A DNA stretch of 64,000 nt from Nocardioides albertanoniae (GTDB taxonomy: Bacteria; Actinomycetota; Actinomycetes; Propionibacteriales; Nocardioidaceae). Below the pieces are notes generated by a model, which was not told where the DNA came from, searched no databases, and was given only the letters and a program-made list of their open reading frames with translations. The DNA lies in contig NZ_VFOV01000001.1 of NCBI RefSeq assembly GCF_006716315.1, positions 1,346,501 to 1,410,500 on the forward strand, written 5' to 3'. Below, in pieces: positions 40,094 through 48,191 of this stretch (positions are counted from its first letter, which is position 1; each line of letters begins with the position of its first letter). The translations under genes were made by a program, and so were the position numbers.

Positions 40094-43000
40094 TCACGCG
40101 AAGGCGCGCTCGATGAGCTCCTTCTGCTCGGCCGTGTGCCGCTTGATGGTGCCGACGGCGGTGGTGGAGGAGGCCTCGCGGGTGATCGGCTCCACCTCGC
40201 GGTCCAGCTGCGGAACCACGTTGAGGTAGTAGCTCGGCCACGGGCCCTGGTTGTAAGGCTCGTCCTGCACCCACTTCACGCGGGCGTCGGGGTACTTCGC
40301 GAGCTCGGTGGCCAGCTGCTCGGTCGGCCACGGGTAGAGCTGCTCGACGCGGACGATCGCGACGTCGTCGCGCTCGCGCTTCTTGCGCTCCACCGTGAGG
40401 TCCCAGGTGAGGCGTCCGGAGACGACCAGCACGGTCTTGACCTTGGAGGCGTCTGCCTCGGTGTCGGGGATGACCGGCTGGAACGAGCCCGAGGTGAAGT
40501 CTGCTGCCTGCGCGGCGGCCTCCTTGCGGCGCAGCATCGACTTCGGGGTGAAGACGATCAGCGGACGGTGCTCCTCGCCGAGCGTGTGCTGGCGCAGCAG
40601 GTGGAAGTACGACGCCGGGCTCGACGGCTGAGCCACGACCATCGCCTCGTCGGCGCACAGCGTGAGGAACCGCTCGATACGTGCCGAGGAGTGGTCGGCA
40701 CCCTGGCCCTCGTAGCCGTGCGGCAGCAGCAGGACGACGCCGGAGTCCTGTCCCCACTTGGTCTTGCCGGAGGAGATGTACTCGTCGATCACCGACTGCG
40801 CGCCGTTGACGAAGTCGCCGAACTGCGCCTCCCAGATCACCAGGGCGTCCGGGCGGGCGACCGAGTAGCCGTACTCGAAGCCGAGCGCGGCGTACTCGGA
40901 GAGCAGCGAGTCGTAGACGTAGAACTTCGCCTGCTCCTCGGTGAGGTTGTTGAGCGGCGTCCACTCGTCGGCGTTCTTGCGGTCGATCATGGTCGCGAAG
41001 CGGGACACGAACGTGCCGCGGCGCGAGTCCTGACCGGCCAGCCGCACCGGGCGGCCGTCGAGCAGCAGCGAACCGAACGCGAGCATCTCGCCGGTGCCCC
41101 AGTCGATGCCACCGTCGGAGATCTGGGTCGCGCGACGCTGCAGCTGCGGCATCACCTTCGGGTGGACCGTGAAGCCCTCCGGCGGGGTGACGAACGCGTC
41201 CGCGATCCGCTTCAGCACGTCGGTCGTGATCGCTGTGACGGTCTCGCCGGCCGGCTTCTCCGGGTAGTCAGGCACGGTCTCCCACGCCTGCGGCATCTTG
41301 TCGGCCTCGCGGACCTCGGTGAAGACCTGCTCCAGGCGAGCCTGGTAGGCGGCCAGCACCTGCTCGGCCTCCTCGATCGTGATGTCGCCACGACCGATCA
41401 GCGACTCGGTGTAGAGCTTGCGCACCGAGCGCTTCTGCTCGATCAGGTCGTACATCATCGGCTGGGTGAACGACGGGTCGTCGCCCTCGTTGTGACCGCG
41501 ACGGCGGTAGCAGATGAGGTCGATGACGACGTCCTTGTTGAACGCCTGGCGGTATTCGAAGGCGAGCCGTGCGACGCGTACGCAGGCCTCCGGGTCGTCA
41601 CCGTTCACGTGGAAGATCGGCGCCTGGACCATCCGCGCGACGTCGGTCGCGTAGAGCGAGGAGCGCGAGGAACCCGGGGAGGTGGTGAACCCGACCTGGT
41701 TGTTGATGACCAGGTGGACGGTGCCACCGGTGCGGTAGCCGCGCAGCTGGGAGAGGTTGAGCGTCTCCGCGACCACACCCTGACCCGCGAACGCCGCGTC
41801 GCCGTGGACGAGCAGCGGGAGCACCGGGAAGAAGGCCGAGCCCTTGTCGAGCACGTCCTGCTTGGCGCGGGCGATGCCCTCCAGGACCGGGTCGACGGTC
41901 TCGAGGTGGGACGGGTTCGCTGCGACGGAGACCTTGATCTTGTCGCCCAGGTCGGAGAGGAACTCGCCCTCGGCGCCGAGGTGGTACTTCACGTCACCCG
42001 AGCCCTGCACCGTACGCGGGTCGATGTTGCCCTCGAACTCGCGGAAGATCTGGTTGTAGGACTTGCCGACGATGTTGGCGAGCACGTTGAGGCGGCCACG
42101 GTGGGCCATGCCGATCGTGACCTCGTCGAGCCCGGCCTCGGCGGCGGCCTCGCAGACCTCGTCGATGACCGGGATCGCGGTCTCGCCGCCCTCGAGCGAG
42201 AACCGCTTCTGGCCGACGAACTTGGTCTGCAGGAAGGTCTCGAAGGCCTCGGCCTCGTTGAGCTTCGACAGGATCCGGAGCTGCTCCTGACGCGGCGTCT
42301 TGTCGTAGGGCAGCTCGATCCGGTCCTGGATCCAGCGGCGCTGCTCGGGGTCCTGGATGTGCATGTACTCGATGCCGGTCGTACGCACGTAGGAGTCGCG
42401 CAGCACACCGAGGATCTCGCGCAGCTTCATGAACGGCTTGCGGCCGCCTGCGAAGGAGCCGACCGGGAACTCACGGTCGAGGTCCCACAGGGTCAGCCCG
42501 TGCGACTCGATCTGCAGGTCGGGGTGGCTGCGCTGCTTGTACTCGAGCGGGTCGGTGTCGGCCATCATGTGGCCGCGCACCCGGTGGGCGTGGATGATCT
42601 CGCCGACCTTGACCTGCTTGGAGATCTGGTCGTCGTGGGTGGTGTCGATGTCCTGGTTCCAGCGGATCGGCTCGTAGGGGATCCGCAGCGACGCGAAGAT
42701 CTCGTCATAGAAGTCGTGCTCACCGAGCAGGAGCTTGTGCACGGTGGCGAGGAACTCGCCCGACTGCGCACCCTGGATGACCCGGTGGTCGTAGGTCGAG
42801 GTCATCGTCATGATCCGCGAGACCGCAGCCTTGGCCAGAGCCGAGTTGGAGGCGCCCTGGAACTCGGGCGGGTAGTCCATCGAGCCGACGCCGATGATCG
42901 CGGCCTGGCCCTGCATCAGCCGCGGCACCGAGTTGTTGGTGCCGATGCCGCCGACGTTGGTCAGGCTGACGGTGGTGCCGGAGTAGTCGGCCATGGACAG

Positions 43001-43882
43001 CTTGTTGTCCTTGGCCTTGCGGACGATCTCCTCGTAGGCCGTCCAGAAGCCGGCGAAGTCCATCAGCTCGCAGCCCTTGATGGAGGGAGCGACGAGCTGG
43101 CGGGTGCCGTCCTTCTTCTGCTGGTCGATGGCCAGGCCGAGGTTGATGTGCGGCGGGGTGACCTGGGTCGGCTTGCCGTCGATCTCCTCGAAGGTGTTGT
43201 TCATCGCCGGCATCGCCTTGATCGCCTTGATGATGGCGTAGCCGATGAGGTGGGTGAAGGAGACCTTGCCGCCGCGGGCGCGCTTGAGGTGGTTGTTGAT
43301 GACGGTGCGGTTGTCCCACAGCAGCTTGACCGGCATGTTGCGCACCGAGGTCGCGGTGGGCACGCTCAGCGAGACGTCCATGTTCTTCGCGGTGGCGGCG
43401 CCGATGCCGCGCAGCGTGGTGTAGGTCGGCTCGTCACCGACGGCGACCGCGGTCGGCTTCGGGGCGTCCTTCGGCGTCGGCTTGGAGGTGCCCTGAGCCG
43501 GCTCGGCGGCCTCGGCCGGGGGCCGCGGCTTGGCCTTCGGCGCGGGGGCGGCCTTGGCCGCGGGCGCCTCGGGCGAGGCGGGCGTCGTCGGCGCGGCGGA
43601 GTCGGGAGACTTGGCGGCGGGAGCGGCCGCCGGAGCCTTGGCCGCGGGCGCTGCCGGGGCGGACGACGTGGTCGACGACTTGGCGGCGGGCGCGTCCGGT
43701 GCCATCGCACCGTTCTGTGATGCGCCGGGCTGTCCGTTCGTCTCGAAGAACTTCACCCACACGGGGTCAACACTGCTGGGATCCTTCGTGTACTGGTCGT
43801 ACATCTCCTCGACCAGCCACTCGTTGGCGCCGAATTCCGCTGGGATGTCGGCAGTGTTGGGGGACGGGGTGCCTGAGGACAC
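40094..43882 (-). CDS. kgd: Multifunctional 2-oxoglutarate decarboxylase/dehydrogenase (Kgd)
   Basis: 1262-residue fusion of an E2-like acyltransferase core and a thiamine-dependent E1, typical of actinobacteria; it supplies succinyl-CoA or succinic semialdehyde in the TCA cycle. The N terminus has DIPAEFGANEWLVEEMY, then an Ala/Pro-rich linker (about 50-130), the acyltransferase with catalytic His in YDHRVIQGAQSGEF, and E1 with HGDAAFAGQGVVAETLN (ThDP) and FHVNGDDPEACVRVARLA. There is no lipoyl domain, as expected. The GTG at 43882 matches the family's N terminus. It faces the convergent MMPL gene. Confidence 0.95.
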   Translation of the reverse strand: MSSGTPSPNTADIPAEFGANEWLVEEMYDQYTKDPSSVDPVWVKFFETNGQPGASQNGAMAPDAPAAKSSTTSSAPAAPAAKAPAAAPAAKSPDSAAPTTPASPEAPAAKAAPAPKAKPRPPAEAAEPAQGTSKPTPKDAPKPTAVAVGDEPTYTTLRGIGAATAKNMDVSLSVPTATSVRNMPVKLLWDNRTVINNHLKRARGGKVSFTHLIGYAIIKAIKAMPAMNNTFEEIDGKPTQVTPPHINLGLAIDQQKKDGTRQLVAPSIKGCELMDFAGFWTAYEEIVRKAKDNKLSMADYSGTTVSLTNVGGIGTNNSVPRLMQGQAAIIGVGSMDYPPEFQGASNSALAKAAVSRIMTMTSTYDHRVIQGAQSGEFLATVHKLLLGEHDFYDEIFASLRIPYEPIRWNQDIDTTHDDQISKQVKVGEIIHAHRVRGHMMADTDPLEYKQRSHPDLQIESHGLTLWDLDREFPVGSFAGGRKPFMKLREILGVLRDSYVRTTGIEYMHIQDPEQRRWIQDRIELPYDKTPRQEQLRILSKLNEAEAFETFLQTKFVGQKRFSLEGGETAIPVIDEVCEAAAEAGLDEVTIGMAHRGRLNVLANIVGKSYNQIFREFEGNIDPRTVQGSGDVKYHLGAEGEFLSDLGDKIKVSVAANPSHLETVDPVLEGIARAKQDVLDKGSAFFPVLPLLVHGDAAFAGQGVVAETLNLSQLRGYRTGGTVHLVINNQVGFTTSPGSSRSSLYATDVARMVQAPIFHVNGDDPEACVRVARLAFEYRQAFNKDVVIDLICYRRRGHNEGDDPSFTQPMMYDLIEQKRSVRKLYTESLIGRGDITIEEAEQVLAAYQARLEQVFTEVREADKMPQAWETVPDYPEKPAGETVTAITTDVLKRIADAFVTPPEGFTVHPKVMPQLQRRATQISDGGIDWGTGEMLAFGSLLLDGRPVRLAGQDSRRGTFVSRFATMIDRKNADEWTPLNNLTEEQAKFYVYDSLLSEYAALGFEYGYSVARPDALVIWEAQFGDFVNGAQSVIDEYISSGKTKWGQDSGVVLLLPHGYEGQGADHSSARIERFLTLCADEAMVVAQPSSPASYFHLLRQHTLGEEHRPLIVFTPKSMLRRKEAAAQAADFTSGSFQPVIPDTEADASKVKTVLVVSGRLTWDLTVERKKRERDDVAIVRVEQLYPWPTEQLATELAKYPDARVKWVQDEPYNQGPWPSYYLNVVPQLDREVEPITREASSTTAVGTIKRHTAEQKELIERAFA

Positions 43883-43979
43883 GGCTTGATTCGCCTCTTC
43901 CGAATTTTCGCACAGTAAGAAATGGTTGCCCACGCGCAAGGCTATCCCCCCGGACACGCAAATGCCCGATGCTGGCCGC

Positions 43980-43993
43980 ACCTGTGGACAGGT
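43980..43993. promoter_or_regulatory. Palindrome in the kgd-lipoprotein divergent region
   Basis: ACCTGT-GG-ACAGGT, two perfect six-base arms, lies about 100 bases from each start codon. It is a candidate regulator site for kgd or for the lipoprotein-LCP operon; the regulator is unknown. Confidence 0.35.
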
Positions 43994-44101
43994 TGTAATC
44001 CGTCCCACATCTTGCGTTATCCGCCGGCCGAGGTTGCAACCCGGGTCGATGTGCGTACAGTGGCCCGGTCCCAGAGCAGGTCGACGAGGCGGATTCCCCA
44101 G

Positions 44102-44773
44102 ATGGCGAGCAGTATTTCCAAGCGGTGCCGGCCGATCGGCCGGCGTGCCGCAGCAGCACTCACGGCGGCGATTCTGAGCGGCACGATGGCGCTCGCCGGC
44201 TGCGGCGGAGACTCCGAGAAGTCGGCGCCCTCGCCCTCCCCGTCACCGACGCCGCCGCCGACGGTGCAGTCCGAGGCGAAGCTCATCCACGTGCAGGGAA
44301 AGTTCCCCAAGAACCGCCGCCAGGCAGCGGCCACGAACGTGGCCAAGGTCGTCGACCGCTGGTTGCAGGCCGCGTACGTCGGTGGCGACTATCCGCGCGC
44401 CACCTCGACCTTCTCCGCCAAGTCGCTCCCGGGCTTCTCCCAGGGCGCGATCAGCCAGGCCGGCAAGCAGATGTCGCTGATGAGCAACGCCACGATCGCC
44501 CCGCACATCGACGGCGTCAAGGTCGTCTCCAGCGACGTGCACGTCGACCTGCTGGCCAGCAACAACTACCCGGTCGGTGCGCTCGCGCGCGTGCAGCTCG
44601 TCTACGACACCGACGGCGAGCGGAAGTCGCGCCAGACCGTGCGCGGCACCCTCGACATGGTGCCGACCGAGACCTCCTGGGCCGTCTTCGGCTTCGACAT
44701 CACCCGCGAGGAGAAGCTGGCGAAGCCGGCCTCTGCCTCCGCGTCGCCTAGCTCGTCGGGAGACAAGTCATGA
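44102..44773 (+). CDS. Secreted lipoprotein, operon partner of the LCP protein
   Basis: 223 residues with a type II signal: basic start KRCRPIGRR, hydrophobic AAAALTAAILSGTMALAGC, where the lipobox LAGC ends in the lipidated cysteine. A Ser/Pro linker (SPSPSPTPPPT) leads to a folded domain of about 160 residues with two WLQ/WAV strands and no cysteine. The domain resembles small NTF2-like or Mce-associated folds in outline, without a firm match. The LCP gene overlaps the stop by four bases, so they act together at the envelope. Confidence 0.82.
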   Translation: MASSISKRCRPIGRRAAAALTAAILSGTMALAGCGGDSEKSAPSPSPSPTPPPTVQSEAKLIHVQGKFPKNRRQAAATNVAKVVDRWLQAAYVGGDYPRATSTFSAKSLPGFSQGAISQAGKQMSLMSNATIAPHIDGVKVVSSDVHVDLLASNNYPVGALARVQLVYDTDGERKSRQTVRGTLDMVPTETSWAVFGFDITREEKLAKPASASASPSSSGDKS

Positions 44774-45723
44774 AGAACCTCACCGCCCTCGCCTCCCTCC
44801 GTCACCGCCTCCTGACCACGCTCGCGCTGGGCGTGGTGCTCGCCCTGACCGCGGTGATGGTGCCCGACGCGCAGGTCACCGAGCCGCGCGCCGAGCTGAT
44901 CGCGACCAAATGGGCCAAGGGTCTCGACGTCGGCAAGTTCACCGGCAAGGGCGGCACCATCTGGATCCTCGCCGTCGGCTCCGACGCCCGTCCCGGCCAG
45001 AAGGTCACCCGCACCCGCGGCGACGCCCTCCACCTGGTCGGCTTCAACCCGTCCACCGGGTATGCGACCGACATCAGCATCCCGCGGGACTCCTACGTCA
45101 ACATCCCCGGCCAGGGGCGCGACAAGATCAACTCGGCTCTGCTGAACGGTGGCCCGAAGGCCATGGGCCGCGCGGTCGGCAACATGGTCGGGGTGCAGCC
45201 GCACTACGTCTTCGTCTCCTCCTTCTGGGGCACGAGCGACATGATCAACGGCATCGGCGGCGTCGACGTCGACAACCCCCGCGCGTTCACCGACTCCTAC
45301 GTCGCCCCCTACGGCTTCAAGAAGGGCCGGATCCACATCAACGGCCCCCACTCGGTCGACTTCGCCCGGGCCCGTCACGGGCTGGCCAACGGCGACTTCG
45401 ACCGCTCGGCCAACCAGTCGCGGATCCTGCGCGGCATCCACCGCAAGGTCGTGGCCCGCCAGCATGACGTCGGGTTCATGGCCAAGGGCGTATCGCTGGT
45501 GATGAAGAAGATGCACACCTCGGGCGTCTCCGGTCGCGACCTCTACCAGCTCGCCAACGCGGTCGCCGCGATCAACCCGGGCAAGATCCGCACCTGCGTC
45601 GTTCCTGGTGGGATCGGCAACGCCGGCGCCGCCAGCGTCGTCTTCCCCAACGTCGGCGCAGCCAAGGCGATGGGCAATGACGCGCGTCGCGACGGCCGGC
45701 TCAACCGGGGCTGCCGGGGCTGA
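44770..45723 (+). CDS. LytR-CpsA-Psr (LCP) family protein
   Basis: 317-residue membrane-anchored phosphotransferase that attaches glycopolymers to peptidoglycan. A single N-terminal helix (LLTTLALGVVLALTAVMV) is followed by the LCP domain: ILAVGSDAR, TRTRGDALHLVGF, the active-site ISIPRDSYVNIP, and RARHGLANGDFDRSANQSRIL with the conserved R-x-R...D-x-x-R residues. It lacks the C-terminal LytR_C domain found in longer members. ATGA coupling to the lipoprotein supports a shared role in wall polymer attachment. Confidence 0.9.
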   Translation: MKNLTALASLRHRLLTTLALGVVLALTAVMVPDAQVTEPRAELIATKWAKGLDVGKFTGKGGTIWILAVGSDARPGQKVTRTRGDALHLVGFNPSTGYATDISIPRDSYVNIPGQGRDKINSALLNGGPKAMGRAVGNMVGVQPHYVFVSSFWGTSDMINGIGGVDVDNPRAFTDSYVAPYGFKKGRIHINGPHSVDFARARHGLANGDFDRSANQSRILRGIHRKVVARQHDVGFMAKGVSLVMKKMHTSGVSGRDLYQLANAVAAINPGKIRTCVVPGGIGNAGAASVVFPNVGAAKAMGNDARRDGRLNRGCRG

Positions 45724-45792
45724 GCCCCGGTCGGCCGGCTTCGACCGCGGACTGGCCCACGACCGTTCGTACGGGCATGGCACCATTCGGCC

Positions 45793-46554
45793 ATGGACAT
45801 CAGCTATCCGGTCACGATCGCCGCCGCTCGCACCTGGTTCAAGCTCGGTGACATCACGATCAACATGACCGGCGAGGAGCACATCCCCGAGAAGGGCGGT
45901 GCGCTGCTGGCCGTCAACCACCTCTCCTTCGTCGACTACATCATGGCCGGCGTCCCGGGCGCCGACCGCGGCCGGCTGACCAGGTTCATCGCCAAGAAGG
46001 AGGTCTTCGACCACCCGGTCGGCGGACCGGTGATGCGCTCGTTCCACCACATCCCTATCGACCGCAGCTATGGCGCGGCCGGCATGAAGAAGGCTGTCGA
46101 CTACCTCCAGGACGGCGAGATCGTCGGCATCTTCCCCGAGGCCACCCTCTCGCGCTCGTTCCTGATCAAGGAGCTCAAGACCGGCACGGTCCGCATCGCC
46201 GCCGAGGCCGGTGTGCCGCTGATCCCGGTCGTACTGTGGGGCACCCAGCGGATCCTGACGAAGGGGAAGAAGATCGACCTCTCGCGTCACAAGACGATCG
46301 GCATGGAGATCGGTGCCCCGCTGCCGGTGACCGGTGAAGACCCTGCCGCCGAGACCGCGGAGCTGAAGTCGCGGATGGAGGCCATGCTCGACCGGCTGAT
46401 CAAGGCCCACCCCGCCGAGGAGCAGCCTCCGGGGTCGTGGTGGCTGCCGAAGGCCTACGGCGGCTCGGCGCCCACGCTCGAGGAGGCCGAGGCGATGTAC
46501 GCCGAGGAGCGCCGCCTCCGCGCCGAGCGCAAGGCTGCGAAGAAGAAGTCGTAG
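45793..46554 (+). CDS. plsC: 1-acyl-sn-glycerol-3-phosphate acyltransferase (PlsC family)
   Basis: 253-residue acyltransferase making phosphatidic acid or a related lipid. Motif I is NHLSFVDY (H-x4-D), motif II HIPIDRSYG, motif III IFPEATLSRS (E in place of the usual E-G-T-R-S form), motif IV VPLIPVVLWG. No strong membrane helix is seen, only a peripheral N-terminal helix. The basic C-terminal tail RRLRAERKAAKKKS is typical of actinobacterial copies. CACCAT six bases before the ATG may be its -10. Confidence 0.88.
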   Translation: MDISYPVTIAAARTWFKLGDITINMTGEEHIPEKGGALLAVNHLSFVDYIMAGVPGADRGRLTRFIAKKEVFDHPVGGPVMRSFHHIPIDRSYGAAGMKKAVDYLQDGEIVGIFPEATLSRSFLIKELKTGTVRIAAEAGVPLIPVVLWGTQRILTKGKKIDLSRHKTIGMEIGAPLPVTGEDPAAETAELKSRMEAMLDRLIKAHPAEEQPPGSWWLPKAYGGSAPTLEEAEAMYAEERRLRAERKAAKKKS

Positions 46555-46558
46555 CGGG

Positions 46559-46891
46559 CTAGGTCGTGACGCCGGCGCGCTCGGCGACGGCGCCGACCTT
46601 CGCCTGGAACATGTCGAGCGACTTCGCGTCGTTGCCGGTGATGTGCTCGACAGCGGTCATCGCGGTGATCGCGACGTCGAGGAGCTCGTCGACGACATCG
46701 TCGTAGGTGTGGGTGATGCCCTTACGGGGGTTCTGGCCGGTGGCTCCGATGAGTGCGGCGATCGCCTCGCCGGCTTCTTCGCTCACCTTCGCAACTCTCC
46801 CCCAGAGAACGGCCTCCGCGTCGCGATCACCCTGGGACTCATCGAGCCACCGCGAGAGATTCGCGAGCAGAGCCGGCGTAGCGTCGGTCAT
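46559..46891 (-). CDS. MazG-like nucleotide pyrophosphohydrolase
   Basis: 110-residue all-alpha NTP pyrophosphatase domain. The Mg-binding residues are in KVSEEAGEAIAAL (E-E-x-x-E) and VVDELLDVAITAM (E-x-x-D). It probably hydrolyses non-canonical nucleoside triphosphates. Its length fits the single-domain MazG-like class. TAGACT eight bases before the ATG suggests a leaderless transcript. It converges with plsC with only four bases between stops. Confidence 0.87.
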   Translation of the reverse strand: MTDATPALLANLSRWLDESQGDRDAEAVLWGRVAKVSEEAGEAIAALIGATGQNPRKGITHTYDDVVDELLDVAITAMTAVEHITGNDAKSLDMFQAKVGAVAERAGVTT

Positions 46892-46944
46892 GCGATCGGA
46901 GTCTAGGGCTGTTCTCGCAATCCGGTCGACCCCTAGATATCTGT

Positions 46945-47292
46945 CTACTCGGCCGGTTGGTAGACCCCGAGGCGGTTTCCGGCCGGATCGGTGAAGATGA
47001 AACGACGCCCGCCGGGGTAGTCGTAGGGCGGCTCGGCGATGGTGCCACCGGCCTTCTCGACGGCCGCCACCGCGGCTTCGAGGTCGGTCGTGCGGATCAG
47101 GGGGAGCGGCGCGACAGGCGTCTCGGACGGATACATCCCACCGCTCTCACCAGCGCCGTCGGGGCCGACGACGCCGGCGTACATCCCGCCGTAGTCGTTG
47201 AACGACCAGCCGAAGGCCGACTCGTAGAAGGTGCGAGCGTGCGGGAGGTCGGTGACCGCGAGCTCGAGGTAGTCGATGCGCATGGAGTTCAT
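46945..47292 (-). CDS. VOC (glyoxalase/bleomycin resistance) family protein
   Basis: 115-residue vicinal-oxygen-chelate fold made of two beta-alpha-beta units: IDYLELAVTDLPHARTFYESAFGWSF and IRTTDLEAAVAAVEKAGGTIAEPPYDYPGGRRFIFTDPAGNRLGVYQ. The final ...F-x-D-P-x-G-N motif is the family hallmark. The usual first His is replaced (YLELAV), so metal binding is uncertain. TAGCGT lies eight bases before the ATG. Confidence 0.88.
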   Translation of the reverse strand: MNSMRIDYLELAVTDLPHARTFYESAFGWSFNDYGGMYAGVVGPDGAGESGGMYPSETPVAPLPLIRTTDLEAAVAAVEKAGGTIAEPPYDYPGGRRFIFTDPAGNRLGVYQPAE

Positions 47293-47340
47293 GCCCGGCG
47301 ACGCTACCGGCGACCACCGACACTTCCGCTCGCGCGCGAC

Positions 47341-47946
47341 TCAGCCGAAGGCGACCTGGAAGCCCTTGCCGCGGAACGATCCGACCTTGGTGGCCCCGCG
47401 CAGGTAGGCGAGCGGGCCGTCGGGGTCGAAGGTCCAGCTGCCGCGAGCGGGCAGGAGCTTCGCGCTGCCCTCCATCGTGAGCCAGGCCGTGTCGGGGTGC
47501 TCCTCGATGCCCGGCTGCTCGACGCCGCCCTGCATCGGCAGGCGCGGGGCGAGCTGGGTGACATCGCTGAACCGGGCGGTCGCGATCGGCCCGTCGTCGT
47601 GGCTCGTCTCCCAGGTGTGGGTCGCGAGCGGCCCCTTCGTGGAGGCCTCACCGCCGAACTTCGCCAGCCCCTTCGGGATCGCCCACAACGTACGGCCGCC
47701 GGCGACGGAGTCGGGGGAGTCGACCCAGATGTCGACCACGCTCACCGCCTTCTTTCCGTTGGACGCGGTGATCACTCGCGCGGACAGAAGCTCGTGATAG
47801 GTCAGCGGGCTCGGCTCGGTGTAGTCGACCAGCGCGACGGCGTAGATGCCCTTCGGGTGCCGCTCGTCGACGTCGTGGGCGAGTCGATAGACCGAGAGCC
47901 ACATCGAGCCGTGCATGTGCCAAGGGGCTGGGGGATAGGTCGCCAT
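47341..47946 (-). CDS. Acetoacetate decarboxylase-like protein
   Basis: 201-residue member of the acetoacetate decarboxylase fold. The blocks PPAPWHMHGSMWLSVYRL, GIYAVALVDYTEPSPLTYHELL and VSVVDIWVDSPDSVAGGRTLWAIPKGLAKF match the actinobacterial branch of the family. The Schiff-base lysine of true decarboxylases is not clearly placed (IPKGLAKF is a candidate), so enzymatic decarboxylation is unproven. The ATG at 47946 is taken; an upstream GTG at 47961 adds five residues. Confidence 0.75.
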   Translation of the reverse strand: MATYPPAPWHMHGSMWLSVYRLAHDVDERHPKGIYAVALVDYTEPSPLTYHELLSARVITASNGKKAVSVVDIWVDSPDSVAGGRTLWAIPKGLAKFGGEASTKGPLATHTWETSHDDGPIATARFSDVTQLAPRLPMQGGVEQPGIEEHPDTAWLTMEGSAKLLPARGSWTFDPDGPLAYLRGATKVGSFRGKGFQVAFG

Positions 47947-48003
47947 GCATCCATGAAACACGTTCTATCCCGAGTTTGCATGCCGGCGGTCCACGAAATG
48001 AAA

Positions 48004-48027
48004 AAACCGCTGGTCACCCAGCGGTTT
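48004..48027 (-). terminator. Terminator of tRNA-Arg
   Basis: AAACCGCTGG (48004-48013) pairs with CCAGCGGTTT (48018-48027), loop TCAC. On the minus strand it is followed by a run of T (AAAAAA at 48001-48006 on the plus strand), a classic intrinsic terminator seven bases after the tRNA 3' end. Confidence 0.92.
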
Positions 48028-48033
48028 CATCTG

Positions 48034-48106
48034 TGCCCCCGGCAGGAATCGAACCTGCGGCCTACGGTACCGGAAACCGGCGCTCTATCCCCTGAGCTAC
48101 GGAGGC
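48034..48106 (-). tRNA. tRNA-Arg, anticodon CCG
   Basis: 73-nt cloverleaf: acceptor GCCTCCG pairs with CGGGGGC (one G-T pair), D arm GCTC/GAGC, anticodon stem CCGGT with loop TTCCGGT, T arm GCAGG/CCTGC with loop TTCGATT, discriminator A. The anticodon CCG (plus-strand 48071-48073) reads CGG arginine codons. The outermost anticodon-stem pair (C27-U43) is mismatched. No CCA is encoded. The arginyl-tRNA synthetase gene starts 85 bases away, divergently. Confidence 0.95.
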
Positions 48107-48107
48107 G

Positions 48108-48127
48108 TGCACTGCCTGAGCAGTGCA
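48108..48127. promoter_or_regulatory. Hairpin between tRNA-Arg and argS
   Basis: TGCACTGC (48108-48115) and GCAGTGCA (48120-48127) form a perfect 8-bp stem with a CTGA loop, starting two bases from the tRNA 5' end. It could affect 5' processing of the tRNA or the divergent promoters. Confidence 0.4.
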
Positions 48128-48191
48128 GTGGGAACCCTACAGGCTGGGACGGATAAGGGGGAATCCGACTGGCGCTTATACGCTGGACCTT

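Noticed and set aside
39908..43720. A 1270-codon open frame antisense to kgd
   Set aside because: It is the mirror of a high-GC coding frame: rich in Val, Leu, Gly, Arg and His without any domain, while the opposite strand encodes all Kgd motifs.
46902..46936. TCTAGGG / CCCTAGA inverted repeat
   Set aside because: Arms are 21 bases apart and the left arm overlaps the -10 of the MazG-like gene; probably chance.
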